In this document: piece after piece, positions 54,578-62,849 of the stretch
Position numbering within the stretch: position 1 is the first letter of the stretch
Layout: each line of letters opens with the position of its first letter
NCBI GenBank assembly: GCA_030145625.1
Contig: JAQYVF010000016.1
Location: 1-64,000 of the forward strand
Length of the DNA stretch: 64,000 bases
Direction: 5' to 3'
Source of the DNA: Desulfocapsa sp.
GTDB taxonomy: Bacteria; Desulfobacterota; Desulfobulbia; Desulfobulbales; Desulfocapsaceae
Program-made: the position numbers and the translations under genes
Notes under the pieces: generated by a model
Told to the model about the DNA's origin: nothing
Database searches by the model: none
What the model saw: only the letters and a program-made list of their open reading frames with translations

Positions 54578-56362
54578 ATGGAAAAAGATTTATATTCTGC
54601 AAATATTCTCATTGTTGATGATGAAGAATCCATCAGACAAACATTTGAGATATTTCTGACGTCTGCAGGCTATCAATTTGTAAAAACCGTAGCAACTTTT
54701 GACGAGGCCATAGAAGCAATGGCCCAGACATCATACGATTTAATTATCAGCGACATTGTTCTGATAGGTCCATGCGGAACTGACCTTCTTCGTAAAACCA
54801 GGGAATCCGGAGTTAAGTGTCCTGTTGTGATGATCACAGGGTTTCCCAATCTTGAGTCTGCAGCCGAGTCAGTCAGACATGGCGCCTTTGATTATATATC
54901 AAAGCCAGTGAACAAGGAGGCCCTTCTGCGTTTTACCAGACAGGCACTCCAACACTGGTACCTCGAAAATAAAGCCTGGCGCCTGCAGCGGGAAAATGAA
55001 AAGTACCGCCGATACCTGGAAACAATTTTTCGCTCTGTCAGCGATGCCATTATTACTGTTGACGCAAACATGCAGATTGTTCAGCTCAATGAGACAGCAG
55101 AACAATGGCTGAAGGAAAAGGGAATATCAAACGTCTCTGATCTTGAGCATCTCCCTTTTGAGGCAAGTTTTGCCTGTCTTGACGATGTACGCAAGGTTTT
55201 ACAGCATGGAACCGAGGTACGAAAACATCTAATAGAATGCCGTACTGATGATAACAAAACAAAGATGTTCAGCGTCAACGCCTCTCCTTTACGCGGTGAA
55301 GACGAGGAATTTCAGGGTGTTGTAATCGTTGCCAGAAATATGAGCATTGACGAACCTCAAGAAATCAATGAAAATCGCAACCGCTTCCATGGCTACGTGG
55401 GTGCCAGCCCTGCCATGCAAGAGGTGTATAAGCTGATCGAAAACATCGGCAAAGTTGATACTGCCGTTCTCATCACAGGTGAGTCCGGAACAGGCAAAGA
55501 ACTGGCCGCAGAGGCTCTCCACGCCGAGAGTTCACGGCGCGACAAGCCACTTATCAAGATGGATTGCGTCTCTGTTGCCGAAAACCTTCTGGAAAGTGAG
55601 CTCTTTGGTCATCGCAAAGGGGCCTTTACCGGTGCAGACAAAGACAGGCCCGGCAGATTGCTGCAAGCCGACGGTGGGACACTTTTTCTTGATGAAATTG
55701 GAGATATTTCACCTCGAACACAACTTCTTCTTTTACGTTTTTTACAGGAAAAAACCTTTACACCGGTTGGCCAGGATGAACCGATACATGTCGATGTCCG
55801 AGTCATAGCCGCCACCAACGCCAACTTCCAGAAAATGGTAAAAAAAGGTCAATTCCGGGAAGATCTCTATTATCGTCTTAAAGTAATTGAAGTTAAACTC
55901 CCTCCCCTGCGAGAGCGAGTTGTTGGTATCCCATTGCTTGCCAACCATTTTCTGGAACTTTTTCGTAAACAGCTTGGCAAAAAGATTGCCACAATCTCAG
56001 ACCAGGCCCTTGAATGTATGTCTCATTATTCCTGGCCAGGCAATGTTCGAGAATTGAGACATGTCATGGAAAGAGCCTGTGTCCTCTGTAATGGTCCCGT
56101 ACTGCTGCTAAAACACTTCCCTGAAGAAATACGGAAACCAATCACCAAAGAGGTCCAACCAACATCTGTTTCCCCACCTCCTATTCCCACAGGCACCTCA
56201 ACAGCAACTTTTTCCACAAATCTGGAGCATCTGCCGGACGATGAAAAGATTATTGAGGCCCTCAGACAAGTAAAAGGCAATAAGGCGAAGGCTGCCAAAC
56301 TTCTGGGAGTGGCCCGTTCCACCCTTTATAGGCAGATGCAACGGTATCATCTAGAAGATTAG
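54578..56362 (+). CDS. Sigma-54-dependent response regulator (REC-PAS-AAA-Fis)
   Basis: 594 aa from ATG 54578; a frame start at 54551 lies inside the kinase gene. The receiver domain has the acidic pair D14-D15, phospho-site D59 (LIISDIVLIG) and K109. A PAS domain (about 145-260) follows, then the sigma-54 AAA+ domain with Walker A GESGTGKE (about 302), GAFTGA (about 348, sigma-54 contact) and Walker B GGTLFLDEIGD. The Fis-type helix-turn-helix (NKAKAAKLLGVARSTLYRQM) closes the protein. It likely activates the sigma-54 promoter at 56769, perhaps through the repeats at 56595-56645. Confidence 0.95.
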   Translation: MEKDLYSANILIVDDEESIRQTFEIFLTSAGYQFVKTVATFDEAIEAMAQTSYDLIISDIVLIGPCGTDLLRKTRESGVKCPVVMITGFPNLESAAESVRHGAFDYISKPVNKEALLRFTRQALQHWYLENKAWRLQRENEKYRRYLETIFRSVSDAIITVDANMQIVQLNETAEQWLKEKGISNVSDLEHLPFEASFACLDDVRKVLQHGTEVRKHLIECRTDDNKTKMFSVNASPLRGEDEEFQGVVIVARNMSIDEPQEINENRNRFHGYVGASPAMQEVYKLIENIGKVDTAVLITGESGTGKELAAEALHAESSRRDKPLIKMDCVSVAENLLESELFGHRKGAFTGADKDRPGRLLQADGGTLFLDEIGDISPRTQLLLLRFLQEKTFTPVGQDEPIHVDVRVIAATNANFQKMVKKGQFREDLYYRLKVIEVKLPPLRERVVGIPLLANHFLELFRKQLGKKIATISDQALECMSHYSWPGNVRELRHVMERACVLCNGPVLLLKHFPEEIRKPITKEVQPTSVSPPPIPTGTSTATFSTNLEHLPDDEKIIEALRQVKGNKAKAAKLLGVARSTLYRQMQRYHLED

Positions 56363-56393
56363 CCAATTATGGATAGATTCCCCCTTCCCGATG

Positions 56394-56421
56394 CCTGCAA
56401 CCTGCAACCTGCAACCTGCAA
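56394..56421. repeat. Four tandem 7-bp repeats (CCTGCAA)
   Basis: Four perfect copies of CCTGCAA in a row followed by one more C, beginning 32 bases after the activator gene stop. No role is known; slippage is possible. Confidence 0.85.
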
Positions 56422-56594
56422 CAAGGATAATCAAGACACCGCCCCCCTCAAACAGCTGAATCCTGAACACCTCATGTTCCTGTTCCCTTAGCAATCCCCC
56501 CCTCACCATCTGTCACTCACTGCCAAAAAATAGACCTCAAATCAACACGTTAAAAAGATTGGTTCCTATTCTTATAACCGAAAAGTGTAGCCCC

Positions 56595-56645
56595 GGGACA
56601 CTTTTGGGACACTAGCGGGACACTAACGGGACACTAACGGGACAG
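56595..56645 (+). promoter_or_regulatory. Five 11-bp direct repeats (GGGACAC), putative activator sites
   Basis: GGGACAC at 56595, 56606, 56617 and 56628, and GGGACAG at 56639, spaced exactly 11 bases apart (consensus GGGACACTAAC). The array ends about 124 bases before the sigma-54 -24 box, a normal enhancer distance. The 11-base period places all sites on nearly the same face of the helix. Confidence 0.7.
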
Positions 56646-56768
56646 CTACCCCAGAGGTGCTACACTGTGGTGCACCAGCTACAGGCAACTCCAGTGTACA
56701 CTATTTACCACTTACAATACAGATAGTTAGAGACATTCACGAACATTCCCCACACTAAAATCTACACT

Positions 56769-56784
56769 TGGCACGCATAATGCA
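56769..56784 (+). promoter_or_regulatory. Sigma-54 promoter (-24/-12)
   Basis: TGGCACGCATAATGCA: GG at 56770-56771 and GC at 56782-56783 with exactly 10 bases between, as required for sigma-54. There is one mismatch in the -12 box (ATGC for TTGC). It lies about 60 bases before the ATG at 56845 and just downstream of a sigma-54 activator gene. Confidence 0.75.
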
Positions 56785-56844
56785 ACACCAAAGGCATGAA
56801 GCAAACAGCAACATAATCTCATCAACCAAAAAAAGGGAGCTGCC

Positions 56845-57069
56845 ATGAGTGAAACACTATTTACCAAACAGCAGAGCCAGGCCGGGATTCAAGAAAATAC
56901 CAAAACCACCGTTTCGACAGAAATTGACAAGGTAATAATCGGTAGCATTGCCGCCTTTGCCGGAATTGTCGGACTATGGAGTATTGCTTGTCTCGCCAGC
57001 GCTATGTTCCAGGCAGGTGGCCCCTTGCAGCTTGTTGCTGGTTATTTTAAGGCATTGGCCGGTATGTAA
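56845..57069 (+). CDS. Small membrane protein, twin 1
   Basis: 74 aa. A polar Gln/Thr-rich N-terminus (about 1-27) is followed by one hydrophobic helix (KVIIGSIAAFAGIVGLWSIA and onward, to about 52) and an amphipathic end (GGPLQLVAGYFKALAGM). It contains a single cysteine inside the helix (ACLASAMF). It is closely similar to the next gene over its whole length. No known family is recognised. It is the first gene after the sigma-54 promoter and so probably strongly induced. Confidence 0.75.
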   Translation: MSETLFTKQQSQAGIQENTKTTVSTEIDKVIIGSIAAFAGIVGLWSIACLASAMFQAGGPLQLVAGYFKALAGM

Positions 57070-57132
57070 TCACTGAAACAACCTTACAAGTAACCATCGT
57101 TGGACAAACCAATTCAAAAAGAGGAAAAAAAT

Positions 57133-57357
57133 ATGCAGGAAACAGTACTCAGCAAAGAGCAGAGTAAATCAACAGTCCAGGAAAACTCCACGACAACTGT
57201 TTCAAATGAGGTGGATAAGGTTATTATTGGAAGTATCGCAGCCTTCGCCGGTCTTGTAGGACTTTGGAGTCTGGCCTGCCTCGCCAGTGCCATGTTTCAG
57301 GCCGGCGGCCCGCTACAACTTGTAGGCGGCTGGTTTAAAGCTGTAAGTGGTATGTGA
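57133..57357 (+). CDS. Small membrane protein, twin 2
   Basis: 74 aa from ATG 57133, which has GAGGAAAAA upstream; an earlier in-frame ATG gives no matching sequence to twin 1. It shares the hydrophobic core (DKVIIGSIAAFAGLVGLWSL), the in-helix cysteine and the tail GGPLQLVGGWFKAVSGM with twin 1, including equal length. The pair arose by tandem duplication. A strong hairpin terminator follows. They could be small subunits or regulators of the membrane complex encoded downstream; that is inference from position. Confidence 0.75.
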   Translation: MQETVLSKEQSKSTVQENSTTTVSNEVDKVIIGSIAAFAGLVGLWSLACLASAMFQAGGPLQLVGGWFKAVSGM

Positions 57358-57402
57358 TATCTCAAGGGTCAGCATGGGAATAAAAGGGTAACAAAAAAAG
57401 TG

Positions 57403-57460
57403 AGAGTATATAAAAGAAGCTGGCAGGATTTGCATCCTCCCGGCTTCTTTTATATACTCT
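57403..57460 (+). terminator. Strong hairpin after the twin genes
   Basis: AGAGTATATAAAAGAAGC (57403-57420) pairs perfectly over 18 bases with 57443-57460. Inner bases AGGA/TCCT add to the stem. The T-rich stretch lies inside the 3' arm (TTCTTTTATAT). It should stop or strongly reduce readthrough to ftsH, and may instead protect the short mRNA. Confidence 0.65.
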
Positions 57461-57627
57461 ACACAGGGAGACTTGTTAAAATCCAAGTTCTGTAGTCAAC
57501 TGACTAACAAACACTTTGTCCATTTAGCAAAATTTCGCATTGTCCTCCCGGCCTATCAATGACACAACGATACTGCCAGTGACACCCTTTTTGACAACCC
57601 CTTTTCATTCCCGGAGACATAACCACA

Positions 57628-59508
57628 ATGGCCCTGCTTGCACGTAACCTCCTTGTCTGTTTTCTTTTTGCTGTTTTAGCCATGTTTATGGCTCTGCTCT
57701 GGTTTATGGAACATCGACACCCAACCCAGGACTATAGCGAAATCATCGAACACTTGAACAACAATCAGATCGTCAGGCTTGAATTTATCGGAAACAGAGT
57801 TGCTTTTACAGACCGAGAAGGGCACACCTTTGTGACAACAGTACCCGATGTCAGTAAATTTCTTGAAAGGGTTCAGGAAAAAAATATCCGTGTCACTGTC
57901 AAGGAAGACAGGTTCAACCTGATTTATATGACCATCATTTCAGGCTTCGTGGTCATGTTGATCATGGTGGCCTGGTGGTCTGTCCAGCGCAACAAAAAGG
58001 GGGAAAGCAAGTTCGCCAGTGATAAACTGGTCCGCCTGAGCGGGAAAGAGCTTGGTATCACCTTCAAAGATATTGCCGGAATTCCTGAGGCCAAAGAGGA
58101 ATTGATGGAAGTCGTCACCTTTCTCAAATACCCTGTCAATTTCAAGAAAGTTGGGGCAACCATCCCAAGAGGCATTCTACTTCAGGGCCCACCGGGAACC
58201 GGTAAAACTATGTTATCAAAAGCCGTAGCCGGGGAAGCAGGCGTACCTTTCTACAGCTTCAGTGGCTCAGATTTTGTTGAAATGTTTGTAGGAGTTGGCG
58301 CCTCACGAGTCAGGGATCTTTTCAAAGAAGCAAAGGAGAACACCCCCTGCATTGTCTTTATTGATGAAATAGACGCCGTTGGAGCCAGCAGAGCAACTGG
58401 TTCCTCTGCCGGAGGTCAGGAAGAAAGAGGCCAGACACTCAATGCACTGCTTGTTGAAATGGATGGATTTGACACAGAAGATACTATTGTTGTGCTGGCA
58501 GCCACAAACAGGCCTGATATCCTTGACTCAGCCCTGAAACGACCAGGCCGATTTGACCGACAGATCAACATATTGCCCCCTGATGTGAAAGGAAGAAAGC
58601 AAATTCTACAAGTACATGGCCAGAAAGTATCGCTGGCCCCTGAAATCGAGTTTGAAGACCTGGCCAAAGCGACTCCCGGTTTTACAGGTGCAGAACTTGC
58701 CAACCTCGTCAATGAAGCTGCTCTTATGGCTGCCAGAAGAGGAAAAGATCTAATCGTCAATGACGATTTTGAAAAGGCCCGTGATCGTATTCTCATGGGT
58801 GTAGAACGCAAAGGAATGGTGATGAATGAGAAAGATCGGGAGATACTTGCCTACCATGAAGCAGGTCATGGAATACTCGCCAACAAACTTCCGCACTCCG
58901 ATCCACTGCATAAAATCACCATTGTCCCCAGAGGCATGGCCCTTGGTCAAACCCAGCAATTACCGATCAGCGACCACCCTGCCTATTCAAAAGATTACCT
59001 GCGCAGCAAAATCATGGTTCTTATGGGAGGACGAGCAGCTGAAGAATTGATATTCAAACAGCAGACAACAGGGGCGCAAAGTGATCTTCGCACTGCAACG
59101 CAGATTGCCACTGACATGATCTGCAAATGGGGAATGAGTAAAACACTCGGTCCCCAGGCCTTCGCCATAGACAGCGGAGTTTTTATTGAAGGGGCAGCAG
59201 GACGCTTACCAATGGGTGAGGATACTGCTAAACTTATTGATCAGGAGATCAATGAGCTCTTGTCCAGCTGCTATAATGAAGCAATTCGTATTCTAAAATT
59301 GGAGCAGTGTCTTCTCAAAAATCTTGCTGAGATCTTACTGCAGGTAGAGACGCTCGATGGAGAGGAATTTGACATTATTGTTGAATGCAGCATTCAAAAA
59401 GAAGTAGCAGCCACGGAAGACCCTGAACAGAGCTGCAGCTCCTGTACCGTTAGAGAAAATTGCAGCGTTGCTCAGGCCATAGGGGAAGCAGATGCGATCA
59501 TTGCGTAA
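57628..59508 (+). CDS. ftsH: FtsH-type AAA metalloprotease with cysteine-rich tail
   Basis: 626 aa. Two N-terminal membrane helices (about 5-24 and 100-115) flank a small periplasmic domain. The AAA domain has Walker A GPPGTGKT (187-194), Walker [10 protein letters not shown] and the second region of homology RPGRFDRQI. The M41 protease has zinc site HEAGH (410-414) and third ligand Asp in [10 protein letters not shown]. It degrades membrane and cytoplasmic proteins with ATP. The end of the protein carries [10 protein letters not shown], which usual FtsH lacks. It heads an operon with a cytochrome, Fe-S protein and NrfD, so it is likely a dedicated second FtsH rather than the housekeeping one. 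Confidence 0.93.
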   Translation: MALLARNLLVCFLFAVLAMFMALLWFMEHRHPTQDYSEIIEHLNNNQIVRLEFIGNRVAFTDREGHTFVTTVPDVSKFLERVQEKNIRVTVKEDRFNLIYMTIISGFVVMLIMVAWWSVQRNKKGESKFASDKLVRLSGKELGITFKDIAGIPEAKEELMEVVTFLKYPVNFKKVGATIPRGILLQGPPGTGKTMLSKAVAGEAGVPFYSFSGSDFVEMFVGVGASRVRDLFKEAKENTPCIVFIDEIDAVGASRATGSSAGGQEERGQTLNALLVEMDGFDTEDTIVVLAATNRPDILDSALKRPGRFDRQINILPPDVKGRKQILQVHGQKVSLAPEIEFEDLAKATPGFTGAELANLVNEAALMAARRGKDLIVNDDFEKARDRILMGVERKGMVMNEKDREILAYHEAGHGILANKLPHSDPLHKITIVPRGMALGQTQQLPISDHPAYSKDYLRSKIMVLMGGRAAEELIFKQQTTGAQSDLRTATQIATDMICKWGMSKTLGPQAFAIDSGVFIEGAAGRLPMGEDTAKLIDQEINELLSSCYNEAIRILKLEQCLLKNLAEILLQVETLDGEEFDIIVECSIQKEVAATEDPEQSCSSCTVRENCSVAQAIGEADAIIA

Positions 59509-60421
59509 GTTAAGTGCAATAACCTTTCTTGGTACAGCCATCTTATTGGGAGCACTTGTTCTTACTGGTTTTCGCCAGAACATCCTGATGAGTGACTACA
59601 GTGAGATTGTAAAAGAAAGTGAAAGCACCATCTTTCTCTACGCAACTATACGTGAGCAAGTCACAGAAGGTCTTTTATCCCGTGATGCGACAAAGCTCTT
59701 GAGCGCAGCAAAGGAATTTCAGCAACTTCATGGCAGGTACACATCCATGCTGGACAACCATCTTATTCCCAGTCAATACAAACTCTCCTTTTTACAAGAG
59801 CTTGACCTGGAACAGGTTGTTATCGACCTGAGGAATCTGGCGGAGAATCCTGCCAATGAGAATTTAATTCTGAAGACGATCAGTCAGCTTCGCCAGATTA
59901 ACAAACAATTCCTGCAATTTGACAGAATCGTAGTCAATGAAATGAGAAATAAGGTGATGCAGTATCAGAAAAGAGGCCTTGTCTTGATGGGGCTGATTAT
60001 CCTTCTAACCTGTTCCACCTTGATCATACTATACCTAAAATCTGTCAACCCACTGATTAAGCTCGCCACACAAGCAGAAAAGGCCCTGCCGGACGGCCCC
60101 CCCCTTCAACTGGAAAATGAAAAAAAATACAGTGTTGAAGTGAAATCCCTGATCGCTTCTTTTAATCAATTACTCCAAAAACCCACAGAGACGAGTTCCG
60201 GCAGCCTGACACATTCCCGGAGAGAGGCGGAGTTTTCTGCAATTGTTAATGAAGTTACAAACAGGCTTAACGGTATCATCAACTACTCACAACTGCTGGC
60301 AGATTACTGCGAAACAGAAAAAGTTGCTGATGAGCAAAAGCAGATACTCTACAAAATAATTGAGAACGGAGAAAAGAGTGCCATAATTCTCCAAAAAGGT
60401 CTACATGGAGGAGATGTATGA
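59492..60421 (+). CDS. Membrane protein with degenerate histidine-kinase (DHp) domain
   Basis: 309 aa. Helices at about 8-26 and 160-182 enclose a helical periplasmic domain of about 130 residues. A HAMP-like stretch and a HisKA-like segment follow (EFSAIVNEVTNRLNGIINYS). The phosphoacceptor His position reads Asn (VNEV) and no ATPase domain follows, so it cannot act as a normal kinase. It could pass a periplasmic signal to the soluble kinase at 53419 by forming a complex. The gene overlaps ftsH by 17 bases and the cytochrome gene by 4, so it is part of the operon. AGGGGAAG precedes the ATG. Confidence 0.75.
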   Translation: MRSLRKLSAITFLGTAILLGALVLTGFRQNILMSDYSEIVKESESTIFLYATIREQVTEGLLSRDATKLLSAAKEFQQLHGRYTSMLDNHLIPSQYKLSFLQELDLEQVVIDLRNLAENPANENLILKTISQLRQINKQFLQFDRIVVNEMRNKVMQYQKRGLVLMGLIILLTCSTLIILYLKSVNPLIKLATQAEKALPDGPPLQLENEKKYSVEVKSLIASFNQLLQKPTETSSGSLTHSRREAEFSAIVNEVTNRLNGIINYSQLLADYCETEKVADEQKQILYKIIENGEKSAIILQKGLHGGDV

Positions 60422-61881
60422 CGGATTCAGAACCGAAAGAAGGAGATGTGAAAGAAACAGATATTCAACAGACTGAAGAGGGTAAAGAGCACGGCACCTG
60501 GGAAAGATTGCTAGGGTGTACGTGGAAGACACCACTCGGTTTTTTTGGAGTTGGTCTGACCACCATTTCCATCACCTTAATCGTTCTCGGTCTCATTGGA
60601 CACCTCTCCGGTTTAATCGCTAACCATTATTTTGCAATTTTCACCTTTCTATTTCTACCGGCAGTAATGATGTTCGGCCTGTGTCTCATCCCGATGTCCT
60701 GTTATTTTCGACGAAAAAAGTGGTTTAAGGATAGCCTGATCAATTCCGAACATTTGAAAATTGATCTTGCTGACAAACATCATAGAAAAGGGATCGTGTT
60801 GTTTCTGGTCCTCTCGGTTATCAACGTTACAGTTCTCATTCTTGTGGTCTATGAAGGATACCATTTCACAGACTCTTCCTATTTTTGCGGAGTAGTTTGT
60901 CATGAGGTTATGGATCCTGAGTATACTGCTTACCAAAGATCACCGCATGCGAAGGTTTCCTGTGTAGCATGTCACATAGGACCTGGCGCCAGTTGGTACG
61001 TCCAGGCAAAACTCTCTGGTTTGCGCCAGGTCAAAGCTGTAATCGACGGGAACTTCAGTCGCCCCATCCCTGCACCAGTGGAGCACCTGAGACCAGCAAG
61101 GGATACCTGTGAGTCCTGTCATTGGCCTGAAAAATTTCATGGAAAAAAAATAAAAGAATTTATCAGTTTCAGCAATGGCAATCAGTCTGATCCTGAAATT
61201 CAAGAAGTCGCCTTGCGTATTGGCGGTCGTAATCCGGTCACGGACGAATTTGAAGGAATTCACTGGCATGTAAGCCGTGACATCAAAGTCGAGTATCAGG
61301 CCCTTGATGAAAAACGCACAAAAATAGGCAATGTCAAAGTTACCAGGCCTGGAGGAATCACAGAAGAATACTCACTTGATGACAATACCCCTGAGGAAGG
61401 AGTAAGTCTGAAATGGCGAACCATGGACTGTATCGATTGTCACAATCGCCCTACCCATGTCTATGACGAGCTTGAACAGATTATCGACTTTGGACTCTAT
61501 TCCAAAAAACTTACTCCCGAGATAGAGGGCATGCGAGAGGACAGCATAACTCTCTTGAAAAGAGAGTACACAAGCAGAGATGAAGCCACAGAAAAAATAG
61601 TGGAGGATCTGCTGGAGATCATGGCCAAACGTCATGGGAATGACTTCGTGGCAGAGCACGAAAAAGAGATACTTGGATCAGGATCATTTCTTTTGGAAGC
61701 TTATCTGAACAATGTCTGGCCACGAATGAAAGTGACGTGGGGAACCTATCGTCAACACATTGGCCACCAAATTTCAGATGAAGGGTATGGATGTTTTCGC
61801 TGTCATGATGACGAACACGAAACAAAATTCGGCAAATTTATCAGACAAGATTGTGACATATGCCACGAAGAACCCGAATAG
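60418..61881 (+). CDS. Six-heme NapC/NirT-like membrane cytochrome c
   Basis: 487 aa. Three membrane helices in the first 165 residues (near 40-66, 72-95 and 123-148) are followed by a periplasmic heme domain. Heme motifs: CGVVCH (157, CX3CH), CVACH (182), CESCH (231), CIDCH (338), CFRCH (459) and CDICH (479). The start of the heme domain (CHEVMDPEYTAYQRSPHAKV) is of the NapC/NirT kind that takes electrons from menaquinol. It is followed by ferredoxin and NrfD genes, resembling Cbc-type quinone oxidoreductases of Geobacter. Likely role: electron exchange between the quinone pool and a periplasmic partner. Confidence 0.88.
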   Translation: MTDSEPKEGDVKETDIQQTEEGKEHGTWERLLGCTWKTPLGFFGVGLTTISITLIVLGLIGHLSGLIANHYFAIFTFLFLPAVMMFGLCLIPMSCYFRRKKWFKDSLINSEHLKIDLADKHHRKGIVLFLVLSVINVTVLILVVYEGYHFTDSSYFCGVVCHEVMDPEYTAYQRSPHAKVSCVACHIGPGASWYVQAKLSGLRQVKAVIDGNFSRPIPAPVEHLRPARDTCESCHWPEKFHGKKIKEFISFSNGNQSDPEIQEVALRIGGRNPVTDEFEGIHWHVSRDIKVEYQALDEKRTKIGNVKVTRPGGITEEYSLDDNTPEEGVSLKWRTMDCIDCHNRPTHVYDELEQIIDFGLYSKKLTPEIEGMREDSITLLKREYTSRDEATEKIVEDLLEIMAKRHGNDFVAEHEKEILGSGSFLLEAYLNNVWPRMKVTWGTYRQHIGHQISDEGYGCFRCHDDEHETKFGKFIRQDCDICHEEPE

Positions 61882-61889
61882 AAAGTAAA

Positions 61890-61940
61890 AGTTCACCAGT
61901 ACCGCACCTGTGTTTTAAACAGGTAGGGTGCTGGTGAACT
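61890..61940 (+). promoter_or_regulatory. Long hairpin between the cytochrome and ferredoxin genes
   Basis: AGTTCACCAG (61890-61899) pairs perfectly with CTGGTGAACT (61931-61940), and inner bases CACCTG pair with CAGGT-GGTG with small bulges. There is no T-run after it. It lies inside the operon and could be an RNA-processing site that sets different levels for the two halves. Confidence 0.5.
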
Positions 61941-62018
61941 CTTACAGCCTATTTTGGTGTGCTGTGCGTGGAAAAATAGCTCAAAAATCGGAAAGAGATG
62001 TTTTTTAGGGAGAATGGA

Positions 62019-62783
62019 ATGAAAATCAAAGATCTGGAAAAGCTAAACGATGAGGGTGTAGAGAGTCTTTCCTCAAAAGAACGCCGTCGTTTTCTACAAT
62101 TCGGCCTTTCCATAACAGGCGTGTTTTTAGGCGGGACGATTCTTTCTTTGACTTCTGCCCCCAAGGTACAAGGTGCCTTGAGTAGCGGCAATGTACCAAT
62201 GACCGATTTCCCCTATAGTCCTCATTATACAATGGTCATTCGTCAAAACCATTGTATTGATTGTGAGCGTTGTCTGGATGCATGCCGCAGTACCAATAAC
62301 GTCCCTGCCCATGGCTATCGGACAACCATATTGGAGCGCAGCGTCCCAATTGCCCAGAAGGAGCAGAGAGAACGCATTTTCATGCCTATCCTTTGCAATC
62401 ACTGTAATCGTCCGGCCTGTGTACGTGTCTGTCCTACCCGAGCCACCTATAAAGATACAACAACCGGTATTGTACTCATGAATCCTGACAAGTGCATTGG
62501 CTGCAAGACCTGTATGGCTGCCTGTCCGTACAATGCCAGATATTTTGATGAAGGGAAAAGGGCTATTGATAAGTGCAATTTCTGTTACGACACAAAGCTT
62601 AAAGAGAGTGGAGGGAAGATTACGGCCTGTGCTGCAGCCTGTCCTGCCAATGTCCGTATTTTTGGAGACCTCACCGATCCGGAGAGTGCCGCCTATAAGT
62701 TGATCCATGCTCCTGAAAAGGTGGTTTGGGTGCTTCGCCCGGAAACAGGTACCCTGCCAAATGTCTTTTATATGAATTCCTAA
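62019..62783 (+). CDS. Tat-exported 4Fe-4S ferredoxin subunit (NrfC/PhsB-like)
   Basis: 254 aa from ATG 62019, with AGGGAG (62007-62012) in place; ATG 61998 is the alternative. A twin-arginine-type signal (ERRRFLQFGLSITGVFLGG) leads to a protein with four cysteine clusters: CIDCERCLDAC, CNHCNRPACVRVC, CIGCKTCMAAC and CNFC with CAAAC. These give four 4Fe-4S centres as in NrfC, PhsB and HybA. It should pass electrons between the cytochrome and the NrfD subunit at the periplasmic face. Confidence 0.92.
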   Translation: MKIKDLEKLNDEGVESLSSKERRRFLQFGLSITGVFLGGTILSLTSAPKVQGALSSGNVPMTDFPYSPHYTMVIRQNHCIDCERCLDACRSTNNVPAHGYRTTILERSVPIAQKEQRERIFMPILCNHCNRPACVRVCPTRATYKDTTTGIVLMNPDKCIGCKTCMAACPYNARYFDEGKRAIDKCNFCYDTKLKESGGKITACAAACPANVRIFGDLTDPESAAYKLIHAPEKVVWVLRPETGTLPNVFYMNS

Positions 62784-62849
62784 AATCAACCATATGACAA
62801 GGACTTCGCAAAACGGAGCGGCTGAATCTAAAAAGTCAAAGGAAACGAC

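Larger units (their letters stand above)
56363..56844. other. Control region between the activator gene and the twin small genes
   Basis: 482 bases. In order: four tandem copies of CCTGCAA (56394-56421), five 11-bp direct repeats (56595-56645), an inverted repeat GGTGC-N9-GTGCACC (56656-56676), a sigma-54 promoter (56769-56784) and a ribosome site, AGGGAGCTGCC, before the ATG at 56845. Confidence 0.6.
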
